DNA of 5,055 nucleotides from Lachnospiraceae bacterium. GTDB taxonomy: Bacteria; Bacillota; Clostridia; Lachnospirales; Lachnospiraceae. The translations under genes were made by a program, and so were the position numbers. Within the stretch, counting starts at the first letter, position 1; each line of letters starts with the position of its first letter. Of the stretch, positions 1 to 5,055 are shown piece by piece. Below the pieces are notes generated by a model. It was given only the letters and a program-made list of their open reading frames with translations, searched no databases and was not told the origin of the DNA. The stretch is from positions 1 through 5,055 of the forward strand of contig JAEEKC010000331.1 of the NCBI GenBank assembly GCA_016282215.1, read 5' to 3'.

Positions 1-801
1 AGCGCAGCCTTCACCATCAAGAGTGACAGCACGCATTGCATACTTGAAGAATTTGGTAACATCATTTTTGCTGCGATATGCTCTGGCGAGGATCACGTAA
101 GACTCCATGAGGGAATCCGTTGTGCGGTTTTCATCTGTCAGGGATTTTTCGAAATAGGGGATCGCTTTGTGAAGGTTGCTCTTTTCACCGGCGATCAGCA
201 GTTCCTTTGCGTATAGGTTATGGAGCCGGTTGTCCATGTACAGGCCGTCGGCATACATTTTTTCAAAGGCAGCAAGATCTCTGGAAGCATGGAAACCCGT
301 GGGCTTGTGAATGATCTCGATCTCACTGTCATAGATCGTGGGCTGAAGGCCTACGGTCTCATGAATGGGATTATACCAGGTGAAGGTGCGGACACGTTTG
401 TACAGTTTGGGACGCAGCTCTCTGTCGAAGTTGTAGATGGTGTTGAATTCCATCTGGTTGCAGTAGTACATCTGCACGATATCGATCTCAGGCAATAGCC
501 CTTTTTTGAGAAGGGCGAACTTGTCATGATTTGTGCGGTCGAGGACCTCATCGGCATCGGCGCAGTAGATGTACTGGGCTGTGGCTTTGGAGAATGAGTA
601 GTTTCTTGCATCAGCGAAGCTGCCGTTCCATTCAAAATCATAGATCTTATCAGTGTATCTTGCGGCCACTGCCTTGGTGGCGTCGGTGGAACCGGTATCC
701 ACGATGATGATCTCATCCATCAGATCCGCAATGGAATCCAGGCATCTGGCAAGTACCTTTTCTTCGTTTTTGACGATCATGCAACAGCTGATTGTGATCA
801 T
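1..801 (-). CDS. Family 2 glycosyltransferase, SunS-like with TPR-like tail (3' end outside window)
   Basis: Predicted to transfer a sugar from a nucleotide-sugar donor to a surface or protein acceptor in the cytoplasm; donor and acceptor cannot be read from sequence. The 267 visible codons are open with no stop, so the C-terminus is beyond the left edge. The GT-A fold is clear. The opening strand is ISCCMIVKNEE (residues 4-14), then IIIVDTGSTDAT (31-42), then a FADARN segment (62-67) typical of the SunS-like group. The metal/nucleotide-binding DAD motif is at D82-D84, followed by E85. RPKLYKR (130-136) and the PIHE motif (145-148) carry conserved late-domain residues. From about residue 190 the sequence turns into helical, TPR-like pairs (for example HKAIPYFEKSL), as in 'glycosyltransferase plus TPR' proteins. 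The start at 801 is fixed by an ideal AGGAGG seven bases upstream. It lies 20 bases after the stop of the EAL gene on the same strand, so the two are probably co-transcribed. Family assignment is firm; substrate is unknown. Confidence 0.93.
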   Translation of the reverse strand, partial: MITISCCMIVKNEEKVLARCLDSIADLMDEIIIVDTGSTDATKAVAARYTDKIYDFEWNGSFADARNYSFSKATAQYIYCADADEVLDRTNHDKFALLKKGLLPEIDIVQMYYCNQMEFNTIYNFDRELRPKLYKRVRTFTWYNPIHETVGLQPTIYDSEIEIIHKPTGFHASRDLAAFEKMYADGLYMDNRLHNLYAKELLIAGEKSNLHKAIPYFEKSLTDENRTTDSLMESYVILARAYRSKNDVTKFFKYAMRAVTLDGEGCA

Positions 802-808
802 GGCGATT

Positions 809-814
809 CCTCCT
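809..814 (-). promoter_or_regulatory. Ribosome binding site of the glycosyltransferase gene
   Basis: On the minus strand AGGAGG stands seven bases before the ATG at 801. It lies wholly in the 20-base gap after the EAL stop codon, so the second gene can be translated independently of the first. It decides the start, because no in-frame start upstream in the gap has a comparable site. Confidence 0.85.
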
Positions 815-821
815 TTTCTTT

Positions 822-3149
822 TTATTCGTCAGCATCAATAGTATCGTTTGTGTCAACATTGTCAGTACCGGCATCAGAATTTTTATCGGAGTCGTCTATA
901 CCGGTCTCAGAACTCTTATCGGAGCTGTTTGTATCGGTATCAGCATTCTTATCAGTATTGTCAGTATCCGCAGCAGCATTCTCGTCCGTATCTGCAACGT
1001 TGTGCCGCATCTTATCTGTAAAGTTGGAGGCTGGCATGGGCTTATCAAAAATGAAACCCTGGATCATGTCGCAGCCCTGGTCGGCCAGAAATTCCACCTG
1101 TTCCTGCGCCTCAACACCTTCAGCAACGGTCTTCATCTTCAGCAGCTTGGCAAGCTTGATGGCTTCGGAAACCACGATCTTGTCACGTCCGTCGTCGTTC
1201 TCACCGCGGAAGAAATCTGCATCCAGTTTCAATACATCCAGCGGCATATCCTTCAGGGTATTGAGAGAAGAGTAGCCGGAACCGAAATCGTCCATGGAAA
1301 CGTGGAAACCATAGGATTTCAATTTGGCGATGGTATCGATCATGGCCTTCTTGTCATCAAAGAAAGCACTTTCCGTCAGCTCGATTTCGATCAGGTTACG
1401 CGGGGTCCCTTCGCCGTCTATAATGTCGCGGATCTGCTCAGCCAGGTCGCTTTCGATGAAATGTGCCCTGGATACATTGACGGAAATGGGAACGCAGTTA
1501 AGTCCTTCATCGAGCCAGCGCTTCTGGTCTGCCGCGGCATGTTTCAGCATGTAGTGGTCAATCTCGGTGATAAAACCGTTTTTCTCAAAGATCGGTATGA
1601 AGCGTCCGGGGGTGATAAAACCATACTTGGGAGATTCCCAGCGGATCAGTGCTTCGGCACCCATCAGGCGTTTGGTACGAGGATTGTACTTGGGCTGGTA
1701 GTATACCAGGAATTCCTCGTTGTCGATAGCTGCTCTCTGGTTTTCCTGCACGATGTCCAGCCATTTTTGTTCTTCCACAAGCTTTTCATCAAAAAATGCC
1801 ATATCGGGAGCATCGTTATCGGCGAGGGAAGAACGTGCAGAGCATGCATTATTATATTCTTCTTCCAGGTCCACGTGCTTGCGGCTGCGCAGGCGGCCTC
1901 GTTTATCGGTGGAGGCAGGCATCTGGTCGATGCCCACGTGGTAGGAAAAGTTGTGATGCGGGTCGATCTGCTCTAACTGGCCGATCAGGGTGCGGATCCG
2001 CGCAGTCAGTTCTTCCCGGTCCTGATAAGTGATCAGCATGGCGAAATTGGCGGATGCGTAGTGGGCGCAGAGCTCACGTTTTTTGTTGCAGGAGCGGGAG
2101 GCGACGGCATCCACCAGGTTCAGAAGCTTTTCGCCTTCTGCTATGGAATGGCACATGCAGTAGTTGCGGTAATTGACAAATACCAGGTCAAGGACTGCAA
2201 AGTTGTATTTGTTGCTGCTGTGTCTTTTGAGGATCTGTCCGCCGCGGTAGAGGAAATACATCCAGTTGTGTCCGCTGGTGGCCTCGTCCATGAAAAATAC
2301 TTTTTTCAGATTTCGCTGGCTGCGAAGTGCGTTGACAAAGTTGACAACGAGCAGAATGAAGATGGTCAGCGCCATGAGGACCAGACCGACAAGGATCATG
2401 ATAAAGAAGGTCAGGTCATTCATGTCAATGCCGAAACGGATCTGTCCGTACAGAGTCGCTTCGCCATTCTCTAAGGGAAGAGCGATCCACATCGGTGCTT
2501 CGATCAGGGCACGACCCTCATAAAACTCTTTTGATGAAGGATTCACATCCTGTTTGAGCCATTTCCAAAAATCCTTCAGATCATAACTGATGCGTCCGCC
2601 ATCCGGATACAGGAAGGGCGCACGCTTGTCAGAATACATCAGTACTTCCCTTGAAATGATGTAATCCGTCTGGCCTTCATAGAAATCACTATTGATGAGT
2701 CCGACTTCATCGAGATCGCCGTCGGGATCCCTCGAAACAGTGACCTGGGCATGCAGATCCGGTGCCTTCATATCTTCTTCGGAGGCACTCAGGATTTTTT
2801 TGTCCAGGGTCTGGATCTCCACGTTGCCGCTTGTTTCGGACATGGTGTTTTCACCGTTTTGATGGATGGTCTTTCCGTTTTTATCGGTGATCAGATAATT
2901 GCGGCCTTCGGTATCTAAAAACTTCAGAGCATTGTCCTTGTCGGATTCCGATTCATAAAGCCTTGCCATATAGGCAATTTTATCATATTCGGATACCAGC
3001 CGGGATTCGATCAGATAGTAGGTCAGGCTTGAGCCGAAGAAGAGCATGGTCAGATTGATCAGCAGCGTGACCACGCAGAGTAGCAGCAGACTGCCGAAGA
3101 CACTGTGTTTCTTGATCTTGTTAAAACGCTTTTGCTTTTTGTTTTTCAT
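822..3149 (-). CDS. Membrane-bound EAL-domain c-di-GMP phosphodiesterase with degenerate GGDEF domain
   Basis: Predicted to hydrolyse cyclic-di-GMP to pGpG at the cytoplasmic face of the membrane. The 775 residues run as follows: basic N-terminus; transmembrane segment about 19-47; extracytoplasmic region about 48-245 that I cannot assign to a named sensor family; transmembrane segment about 247-273; degenerate GGDEF domain about 284-412; linker; EAL domain about 478-712; acidic repeat tail 719-773. In the GGDEF domain the opening motif reads DEATSGHNW (288-296) and the signature is ASANF (365-369), so no cyclase activity is expected. The EAL domain keeps all residues known to bind metal or substrate in the family: E499 (EAL), N558, E590 (ELTES), D620 and D621 (DDFGSG), K641, E677 (AEGVE) and Q697. 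It is therefore probably active, with the GGDEF relic as a regulatory module. The start at 3149 has AGGGAG five bases upstream. It is first in a unit with the glycosyltransferase and divergent from the secreted-protein gene. The signal sensed is unknown. Confidence 0.96.
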   Translation of the reverse strand: MKNKKQKRFNKIKKHSVFGSLLLLCVVTLLINLTMLFFGSSLTYYLIESRLVSEYDKIAYMARLYESESDKDNALKFLDTEGRNYLITDKNGKTIHQNGENTMSETSGNVEIQTLDKKILSASEEDMKAPDLHAQVTVSRDPDGDLDEVGLINSDFYEGQTDYIISREVLMYSDKRAPFLYPDGGRISYDLKDFWKWLKQDVNPSSKEFYEGRALIEAPMWIALPLENGEATLYGQIRFGIDMNDLTFFIMILVGLVLMALTIFILLVVNFVNALRSQRNLKKVFFMDEATSGHNWMYFLYRGGQILKRHSSNKYNFAVLDLVFVNYRNYCMCHSIAEGEKLLNLVDAVASRSCNKKRELCAHYASANFAMLITYQDREELTARIRTLIGQLEQIDPHHNFSYHVGIDQMPASTDKRGRLRSRKHVDLEEEYNNACSARSSLADNDAPDMAFFDEKLVEEQKWLDIVQENQRAAIDNEEFLVYYQPKYNPRTKRLMGAEALIRWESPKYGFITPGRFIPIFEKNGFITEIDHYMLKHAAADQKRWLDEGLNCVPISVNVSRAHFIESDLAEQIRDIIDGEGTPRNLIEIELTESAFFDDKKAMIDTIAKLKSYGFHVSMDDFGSGYSSLNTLKDMPLDVLKLDADFFRGENDDGRDKIVVSEAIKLAKLLKMKTVAEGVEAQEQVEFLADQGCDMIQGFIFDKPMPASNFTDKMRHNVADTDENAAADTDNTDKNADTDTNSSDKSSETGIDDSDKNSDAGTDNVDTNDTIDADE
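831..995 (-). repeat. Five degenerate 33-bp in-frame tandem repeats encoding an acidic tail
   Basis: Residues 719-773 of the EAL protein divide without gaps into five 11-residue units: ADTDENAAADT, DNTDKNADTDT, NSSDKSSETGI, DDSDKNSDAGT and DNVDTNDTIDA, then a final DE. The rough consensus is D-N-S/T-D-K-N-S/A-D-x-D/G-T. The 33-base period is also visible in the DNA (on the plus strand: TACCGGCATCAG at 866, TACCGGTCTCAG at 899, TATCGGTATCAG at 932, TATCCGCAGCAG at 965). The tail is almost all D, T, N, S and A with few hydrophobics, so it should be disordered and strongly negative. It lies outside the EAL fold and is expected in the cytoplasm given two transmembrane segments. Function is unknown. 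Confidence 0.85.
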
Positions 3150-3154
3150 GATGT

Positions 3155-3160
3155 CTCCCT
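3155..3160 (-). promoter_or_regulatory. Ribosome binding site of the EAL gene
   Basis: The minus strand reads AGGGAG, five bases before the ATG at 3149. The spacing is slightly short but normal for Firmicutes, and it supports this start over internal methionines, which would cut into the first transmembrane segment. Confidence 0.75.
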
Positions 3161-3178
3161 TTGAGAATCCATAGAAAG

Positions 3179-3192
3179 ATATTATATAATAT
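3179..3192. repeat. Perfect 14-bp AT palindrome upstream of the EAL gene
   Basis: ATATTATATAATAT is identical to its own reverse complement. It sits just downstream of the start site expected from the minus-strand promoter at 3201-3230, a position suited to a repressor operator. It also contains a TATAAT on each strand, so it could instead be a -10 element or simply AT-rich sequence. Presence is certain; function is not. Confidence 0.4.
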
Positions 3193-3200
3193 TAAAGTTT

Positions 3201-3230
3201 ATTATATTACAAAAGGATACCGAAAATCAA
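3201..3230 (-). promoter_or_regulatory. Candidate sigma-A promoter for the EAL-glycosyltransferase unit
   Basis: On the minus strand TTGATT (3230-3225) is followed after 18 bases by a perfect TATAAT (3206-3201). Transcription would start near 3194, giving a leader of about 45 bases before the EAL ATG. The surrounding AT-rich stretch contains a second TATAAT (3186-3181), but I see no good -35 at the right distance for it. Confidence 0.5.
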
Positions 3231-3401
3231 CGGAATTGCACACATATCTGTATAGAAGAAACGATTCAAAGTGACTTCGCATTGCCATATCGACTGTGAA
3301 TAGTAACTATGTAAGGAGCATATCCCAAAATGCTTTCCGACGGATATGGGTTTTCTTAACCTTACCTAAAATTTCTCCGGTACAATCTTCGAGATTATCC
3401 T

Positions 3402-3429
3402 TTGACATTAGCGCAAAGTATTGTAGAAT
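3402..3429 (+). promoter_or_regulatory. Sigma-A-like promoter for the secreted Ig-like protein gene
   Basis: A consensus TTGACA (3402-3407) is followed after 16 bases by TAGAAT (3424-3429). Transcription would start around 3436, leaving an untranslated leader of about 100 bases before the ATG at 3537. No conserved riboswitch or strong hairpin is apparent in that leader. Confidence 0.6.
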
Positions 3430-3525
3430 AGATGGTAGAAGCAACTGAAAATGATGGAAGTTATATGAAGGTATTCGTATCGTGTAAGGATCAATAAAAA
3501 ACAGCGGGTTCATGTGTAAGAATAT

Positions 3526-3530
3526 GGAGG
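3526..3530 (+). promoter_or_regulatory. Ribosome binding site of the secreted Ig-like protein gene
   Basis: GGAGG (extending to GGAGGTG) stands six bases before the ATG at 3537 and fixes that start. The start is also the one that leaves a complete signal peptide. Confidence 0.85.
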
Positions 3531-3536
3531 TGTTTC

Positions 3537-4865
3537 ATGAGCAAAAAAGACAGATTCTCCCACAAAAGAATAAAAAACTTAAGATCAAAGATCGCTGCGG
3601 TTGTTTTTTCCGGCGCATTTGTTTTGGGCATGCTATCCTTTGGCGTGACCGGTTACTGTGAAGATGCGGATGCTGATCACAACGGAGCCAGTGATACCGC
3701 ATATGCACTTTCGATGAAAAAAGAAGTGAAAGAGTCGCTGGGTCCGGATGATGAGATCGATGTTTTTAAAGTTGTGGTGCAGCAGAGCGGTCTGGTGATG
3801 TTCAAATTCACTTCATCTTTCCGGGGACCGTATTTTACGATTGAAAATGAAAAAGAAAGCTATATCACCTCCCAATACGTAAACGGGACCGACAGCGAGC
3901 CGGAAGTGTATAAGGTGACCAGACAGTTAACAGCCGGTACTTATTATATCAAAGTAACAAATTCCGGCAGCAATACCGGGTCTTATTCGGTTTATGTCAC
4001 AGACCAGCAGCCGACGGGTATGAAGATCAGTCAATCCTCGCTATTGTTGGAAGATTCTGATAACCAAAGCGTGACGCTGAAGGCAGAGTATATCCCGGAA
4101 GGTTCCATTGAACCGGAGATTGAATGGTCATCAGGTGATAACTTTGTTGCCGCGGTCAATAACGGAACAGTCAGAGCAAACGGCATTGGCTATACAACGA
4201 TCGTGGCATCCGCGGCCGACCAGCCGAGCCTGAAGGCGACCTGCTCTGTAACGGTCAAACCCCGCAAGGTGGCTACAGTGACACAGCTGACAGAGAAGAC
4301 CACAAAGAATAAGATCGCCATTATTTGCAGCATGGGGTATTCCGCAGCGACCATGCCGGACGGTTATCATTATTATCTTTACGACAAAAAATCCGGTAAA
4401 TTCGTTCGCAAGGGGAAATCTTCCAAAAATGAATATACTTATAAAGGGCTGAAAGAGGAGACCGGTTACAAAGTCAAGGTCTGCGCATACATCAAAACTC
4501 CCGAGGGTGAGATCGAAGGAGCGATGTCTGACGCGAAAACCCTTTACACGGCACCGAAGCAACTGAAAGCCACTACGGTCACGGGCATTAAGAAAAAGAA
4601 CTATACCACCATGCGCGGCTACCGGGCGAGAGTATTTAACCTGAAATGGAAGAAAGTCAAGGGCGCAACAAGCTACAAGATCTACGGACAGGAACAGTCC
4701 GGCGGTAAATTCAAGCTGATGACGACTTCGAAAAAACCGAATGTGGACCTCCAGGCAGGCGTTGGATTTACCTATAAGGTCTATGTGGTGCCGGTGCGGA
4801 CCAAACACGGTGTCTCGAGAGATGGGAAGAAATCGGCGAAATATACGGTGGACATGCGAGAATAA
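3537..4865 (+). CDS. Secreted protein with PPC-like, BIG2 Ig-like and fibronectin-III-like domains
   Basis: A 442-residue exported protein of unknown function, probably structural or adhesive at the cell surface. A basic start (residues 1-18) and hydrophobic core (about 19-38) form a signal peptide. C41 follows VTGY, which is not a proper lipobox, so a lipoprotein is unlikely. Residues about 46-155 look like a PPC (bacterial pre-peptidase C-terminal) beta domain: GPDDEIDVFKV at 69-79, AGTYYIKV at 133-140, and a closing GSYSVYV. Residues about 158-241 are a BIG2 Ig-like domain: PTGMKISQSSLLL opening, EIEWSSGD at 194-201, NNGTVRANGIG at 208-218, CSVTV at the end. Residues about 243-338 and 341-440 are two fibronectin-III-like units; the second carries LKWKKVKGATSYKIY (369-383). 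No LPXTG, SLH or catalytic domain is seen, so the mature protein is either released or held non-covalently; the last 200 residues are rich in lysine. It is transcribed alone, divergently from the EAL gene. Domain calls are from pattern recognition; the PPC and fibronectin boundaries are approximate. Confidence 0.94.
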   Translation: MSKKDRFSHKRIKNLRSKIAAVVFSGAFVLGMLSFGVTGYCEDADADHNGASDTAYALSMKKEVKESLGPDDEIDVFKVVVQQSGLVMFKFTSSFRGPYFTIENEKESYITSQYVNGTDSEPEVYKVTRQLTAGTYYIKVTNSGSNTGSYSVYVTDQQPTGMKISQSSLLLEDSDNQSVTLKAEYIPEGSIEPEIEWSSGDNFVAAVNNGTVRANGIGYTTIVASAADQPSLKATCSVTVKPRKVATVTQLTEKTTKNKIAIICSMGYSAATMPDGYHYYLYDKKSGKFVRKGKSSKNEYTYKGLKEETGYKVKVCAYIKTPEGEIEGAMSDAKTLYTAPKQLKATTVTGIKKKNYTTMRGYRARVFNLKWKKVKGATSYKIYGQEQSGGKFKLMTTSKKPNVDLQAGVGFTYKVYVVPVRTKHGVSRDGKKSAKYTVDMRE

Positions 4866-4936
4866 GTGTCAGGTGGGGACGGTTCGGTGTCAAGTGTGGG
4901 ACGGTTCGGTGTCAAAAAGAACCGTCCCCATTGACA
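4866..4936 (+). repeat. REP-like cluster: two direct and one inverted GGGACGGTTC units
   Basis: Directly after the stop codon stand two direct units, GTGTCAGGTGGGGACGGTTC (4866-4885) and a close copy at 4887-4907, then a third GTGTCAA (4909-4915), then the inverted unit GAACCGTCCCCATTGACA (4919-4936). The inverted unit is a 12-base perfect match to the complement of 4874-4885, and the match continues through TGTCA/TGACA with one base of difference in spacing. Unit two can also fold on the inverted unit: a 10-bp stem (4898-4907 with 4919-4928) and an 11-base loop. No T-run follows, so it is not a standard terminator, though it may protect the upstream mRNA 3' end. From memory, repeats with this GGGGACGGTTC/TGTCA wording are scattered in clostridial genomes and resemble the elements moved by REP-associated (Y1) transposases; no transposase is present here. 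Confidence 0.8.
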
Positions 4937-4959
4937 ACCTCCGGCTTTTTGTGTATAGT
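4931..4959 (+). promoter_or_regulatory. Sigma-A promoter driving the TPP riboswitch
   Basis: A perfect TTGACA (4931-4936) and TATAGT (4954-4959) are separated by the ideal 17 bases. Transcription would begin near 4965-4966, right at the 5' edge of the riboswitch aptamer, which strongly supports the call. The -35 hexamer is the outer end of the inverted repeat unit. Confidence 0.75.
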
Positions 4960-4966
4960 AGCAAAA

Positions 4967-5055
4967 GACGCTGGGGGAGCCGAAAGGCTGAGAGAGGACC
5001 GAAGGTCTGATACCCTTAGGAGCGAAATAGCGCTCCTGCACCTGATCAGGATCAT
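4967..5055 (+). promoter_or_regulatory. TPP riboswitch (THI element), 3' end outside window
   Basis: This is the aptamer that binds thiamine pyrophosphate in the leader RNA and, in Firmicutes, usually shuts off downstream thiamine synthesis or transport genes by transcription termination. The conserved blocks are present in order: GGGGGAGCC (4973-4981), a GAAA-capped P3 stem AGCC/GGCT (4978-4989), the CTGAGAG block (4988-4994), a small P3a-type hairpin GACC/GGTC (4997-5007), ACCCTT (5012-5017), and CACCTGATCAGGATCAT (5039-5055). The expected final block (resembling GCCAGCGTAGGGA) and the expression platform lie beyond the edge. An additional 7-bp hairpin, AGGAGCG/CGCTCCT (5018-5024 with 5031-5037), sits between ACCCTT and CACCTGAT, where most members have only a few bases. 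The regulated gene is not visible. Confidence 0.92.

Larger units (their letters stand above)
3150..3536. other. Divergent intergenic region between EAL gene and secreted-protein gene
   Basis: This is 387 bases without a supportable gene. It is AT-rich near the EAL start (about 3170-3215) and holds one promoter candidate for each direction, both start-proximal ribosome binding sites, and an AT palindrome; each is listed separately. Short open frames occur, but none has a ribosome binding site or recognisable product. I looked for a c-di-GMP riboswitch (GEMM) ahead of the secreted-protein gene and did not see its conserved segments. The middle (about 3235-3400) shows nothing I can name. Confidence 0.7.

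Noticed and set aside
351..716. 121-codon minus-strand open frame and plus-strand frames at 120-498
   Set aside because: They overlap the glycosyltransferase in other frames. The true frame, starting at 801 and open to the left edge, has the GT2 motifs.
850..1275. Serine-rich plus-strand open frame
   Set aside because: Its repetitive SVSxFLSxLS appearance is just the reverse strand of the 33-bp repeats coding the EAL protein tail.
1002..1976. 324-codon open frame on the plus strand
   Set aside because: It is antisense to the EAL and linker coding region, whose protein has clear conserved motifs. The plus-strand product matches no family I recognise and has no ribosome binding site. It is a shadow of codon use on the other strand.
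3319..3348. Inverted repeat CATATCC / GGATATG followed by a T-rich stretch, a possible terminator
   Set aside because: It has only seven weak, AT-rich pairs with a 16-base loop, and no transcript is expected to end there on the plus strand.
3432..3497. 21-codon plus-strand open frame ahead of the secreted-protein gene, a possible leader peptide
   Set aside because: Its ATG lies upstream of the predicted start of transcription, it has no ribosome binding site, and a stop codon abuts it. No attenuator structure follows.
3307..3513. 68-codon minus-strand open frame in the intergenic region
   Set aside because: There is no ribosome binding site before its ATG, no recognisable domain, and it overlaps the plus-strand promoter and leader.
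3436..3536. c-di-GMP riboswitch in the leader of the secreted-protein gene
   Set aside because: Suggested by the c-di-GMP enzyme next door, but the conserved GEMM segments and paired stems are not present.
4131..4808. 225-codon minus-strand open frame
   Set aside because: It is antisense to the secreted protein, whose BIG2 and fibronectin-like motifs and signal peptide are convincing.
4898..4950. Repeat hairpin as an intrinsic terminator for the secreted-protein gene
   Set aside because: The stem is followed by CCATTGACAACC, not a T-run; the TTTTT at 4946-4950 is too far from the stem and lies inside the promoter spacer.

Overview
The window reads as chromosomal DNA of a low-to-mid GC Firmicute, most likely a Lachnospiraceae-type clostridium. 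This is inferred from strong AGGAGG/GGAGG ribosome binding sites, sigma-A-like promoters, an EAL protein of the 'GHNW' degenerate-GGDEF type, a secreted BIG2/fibronectin-like protein with 'LKWKKVKGATSYKIY' wording, and a Firmicute-style THI box. No mobile-element gene, CRISPR array, tRNA or rRNA is visible.

Left part (1-3149, minus strand): a two-gene unit. The promoter-proximal gene (822-3149) encodes a 775-residue membrane-bound cyclic-di-GMP phosphodiesterase. It has two transmembrane segments around an extracytoplasmic sensor region, a degenerate GGDEF domain (ASANF in place of GGDEF), an EAL domain with every expected catalytic residue, and an acidic tail made of five 11-residue repeats. 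Twenty bases downstream begins a family 2 glycosyltransferase (start at 801). It runs off the left edge after 267 codons, so its C-terminus and any further operon members are not seen.

Middle (3150-3536): a 387-base divergent intergenic region. It holds a plausible promoter for each direction and a perfect 14-base AT palindrome just downstream of the predicted minus-strand start site. I see no gene in it.

Right part (3537-5055, plus strand): a 442-residue secreted protein with a signal peptide, a PPC-like beta domain, a BIG2 Ig-like domain and two fibronectin-III-like domains. It is followed by a 71-base REP-like cluster (two direct copies and one inverted copy of a GGGACGGTTC unit). Last comes a promoter driving a TPP (THI-box) riboswitch that is cut by the right edge. 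The gene it controls, presumably for thiamine synthesis or uptake, lies outside the window.

Together, the two-gene unit and the divergent secreted protein suggest a cell-surface theme: c-di-GMP turnover, glycosylation, and an exported Ig-like protein. That link is inference from position only. I found no convincing new multi-gene system. The best leads are the extra hairpin inside the TPP riboswitch, the repeat that appears to supply the -35 box of the riboswitch promoter, and the 11-residue repeat tail on the phosphodiesterase.
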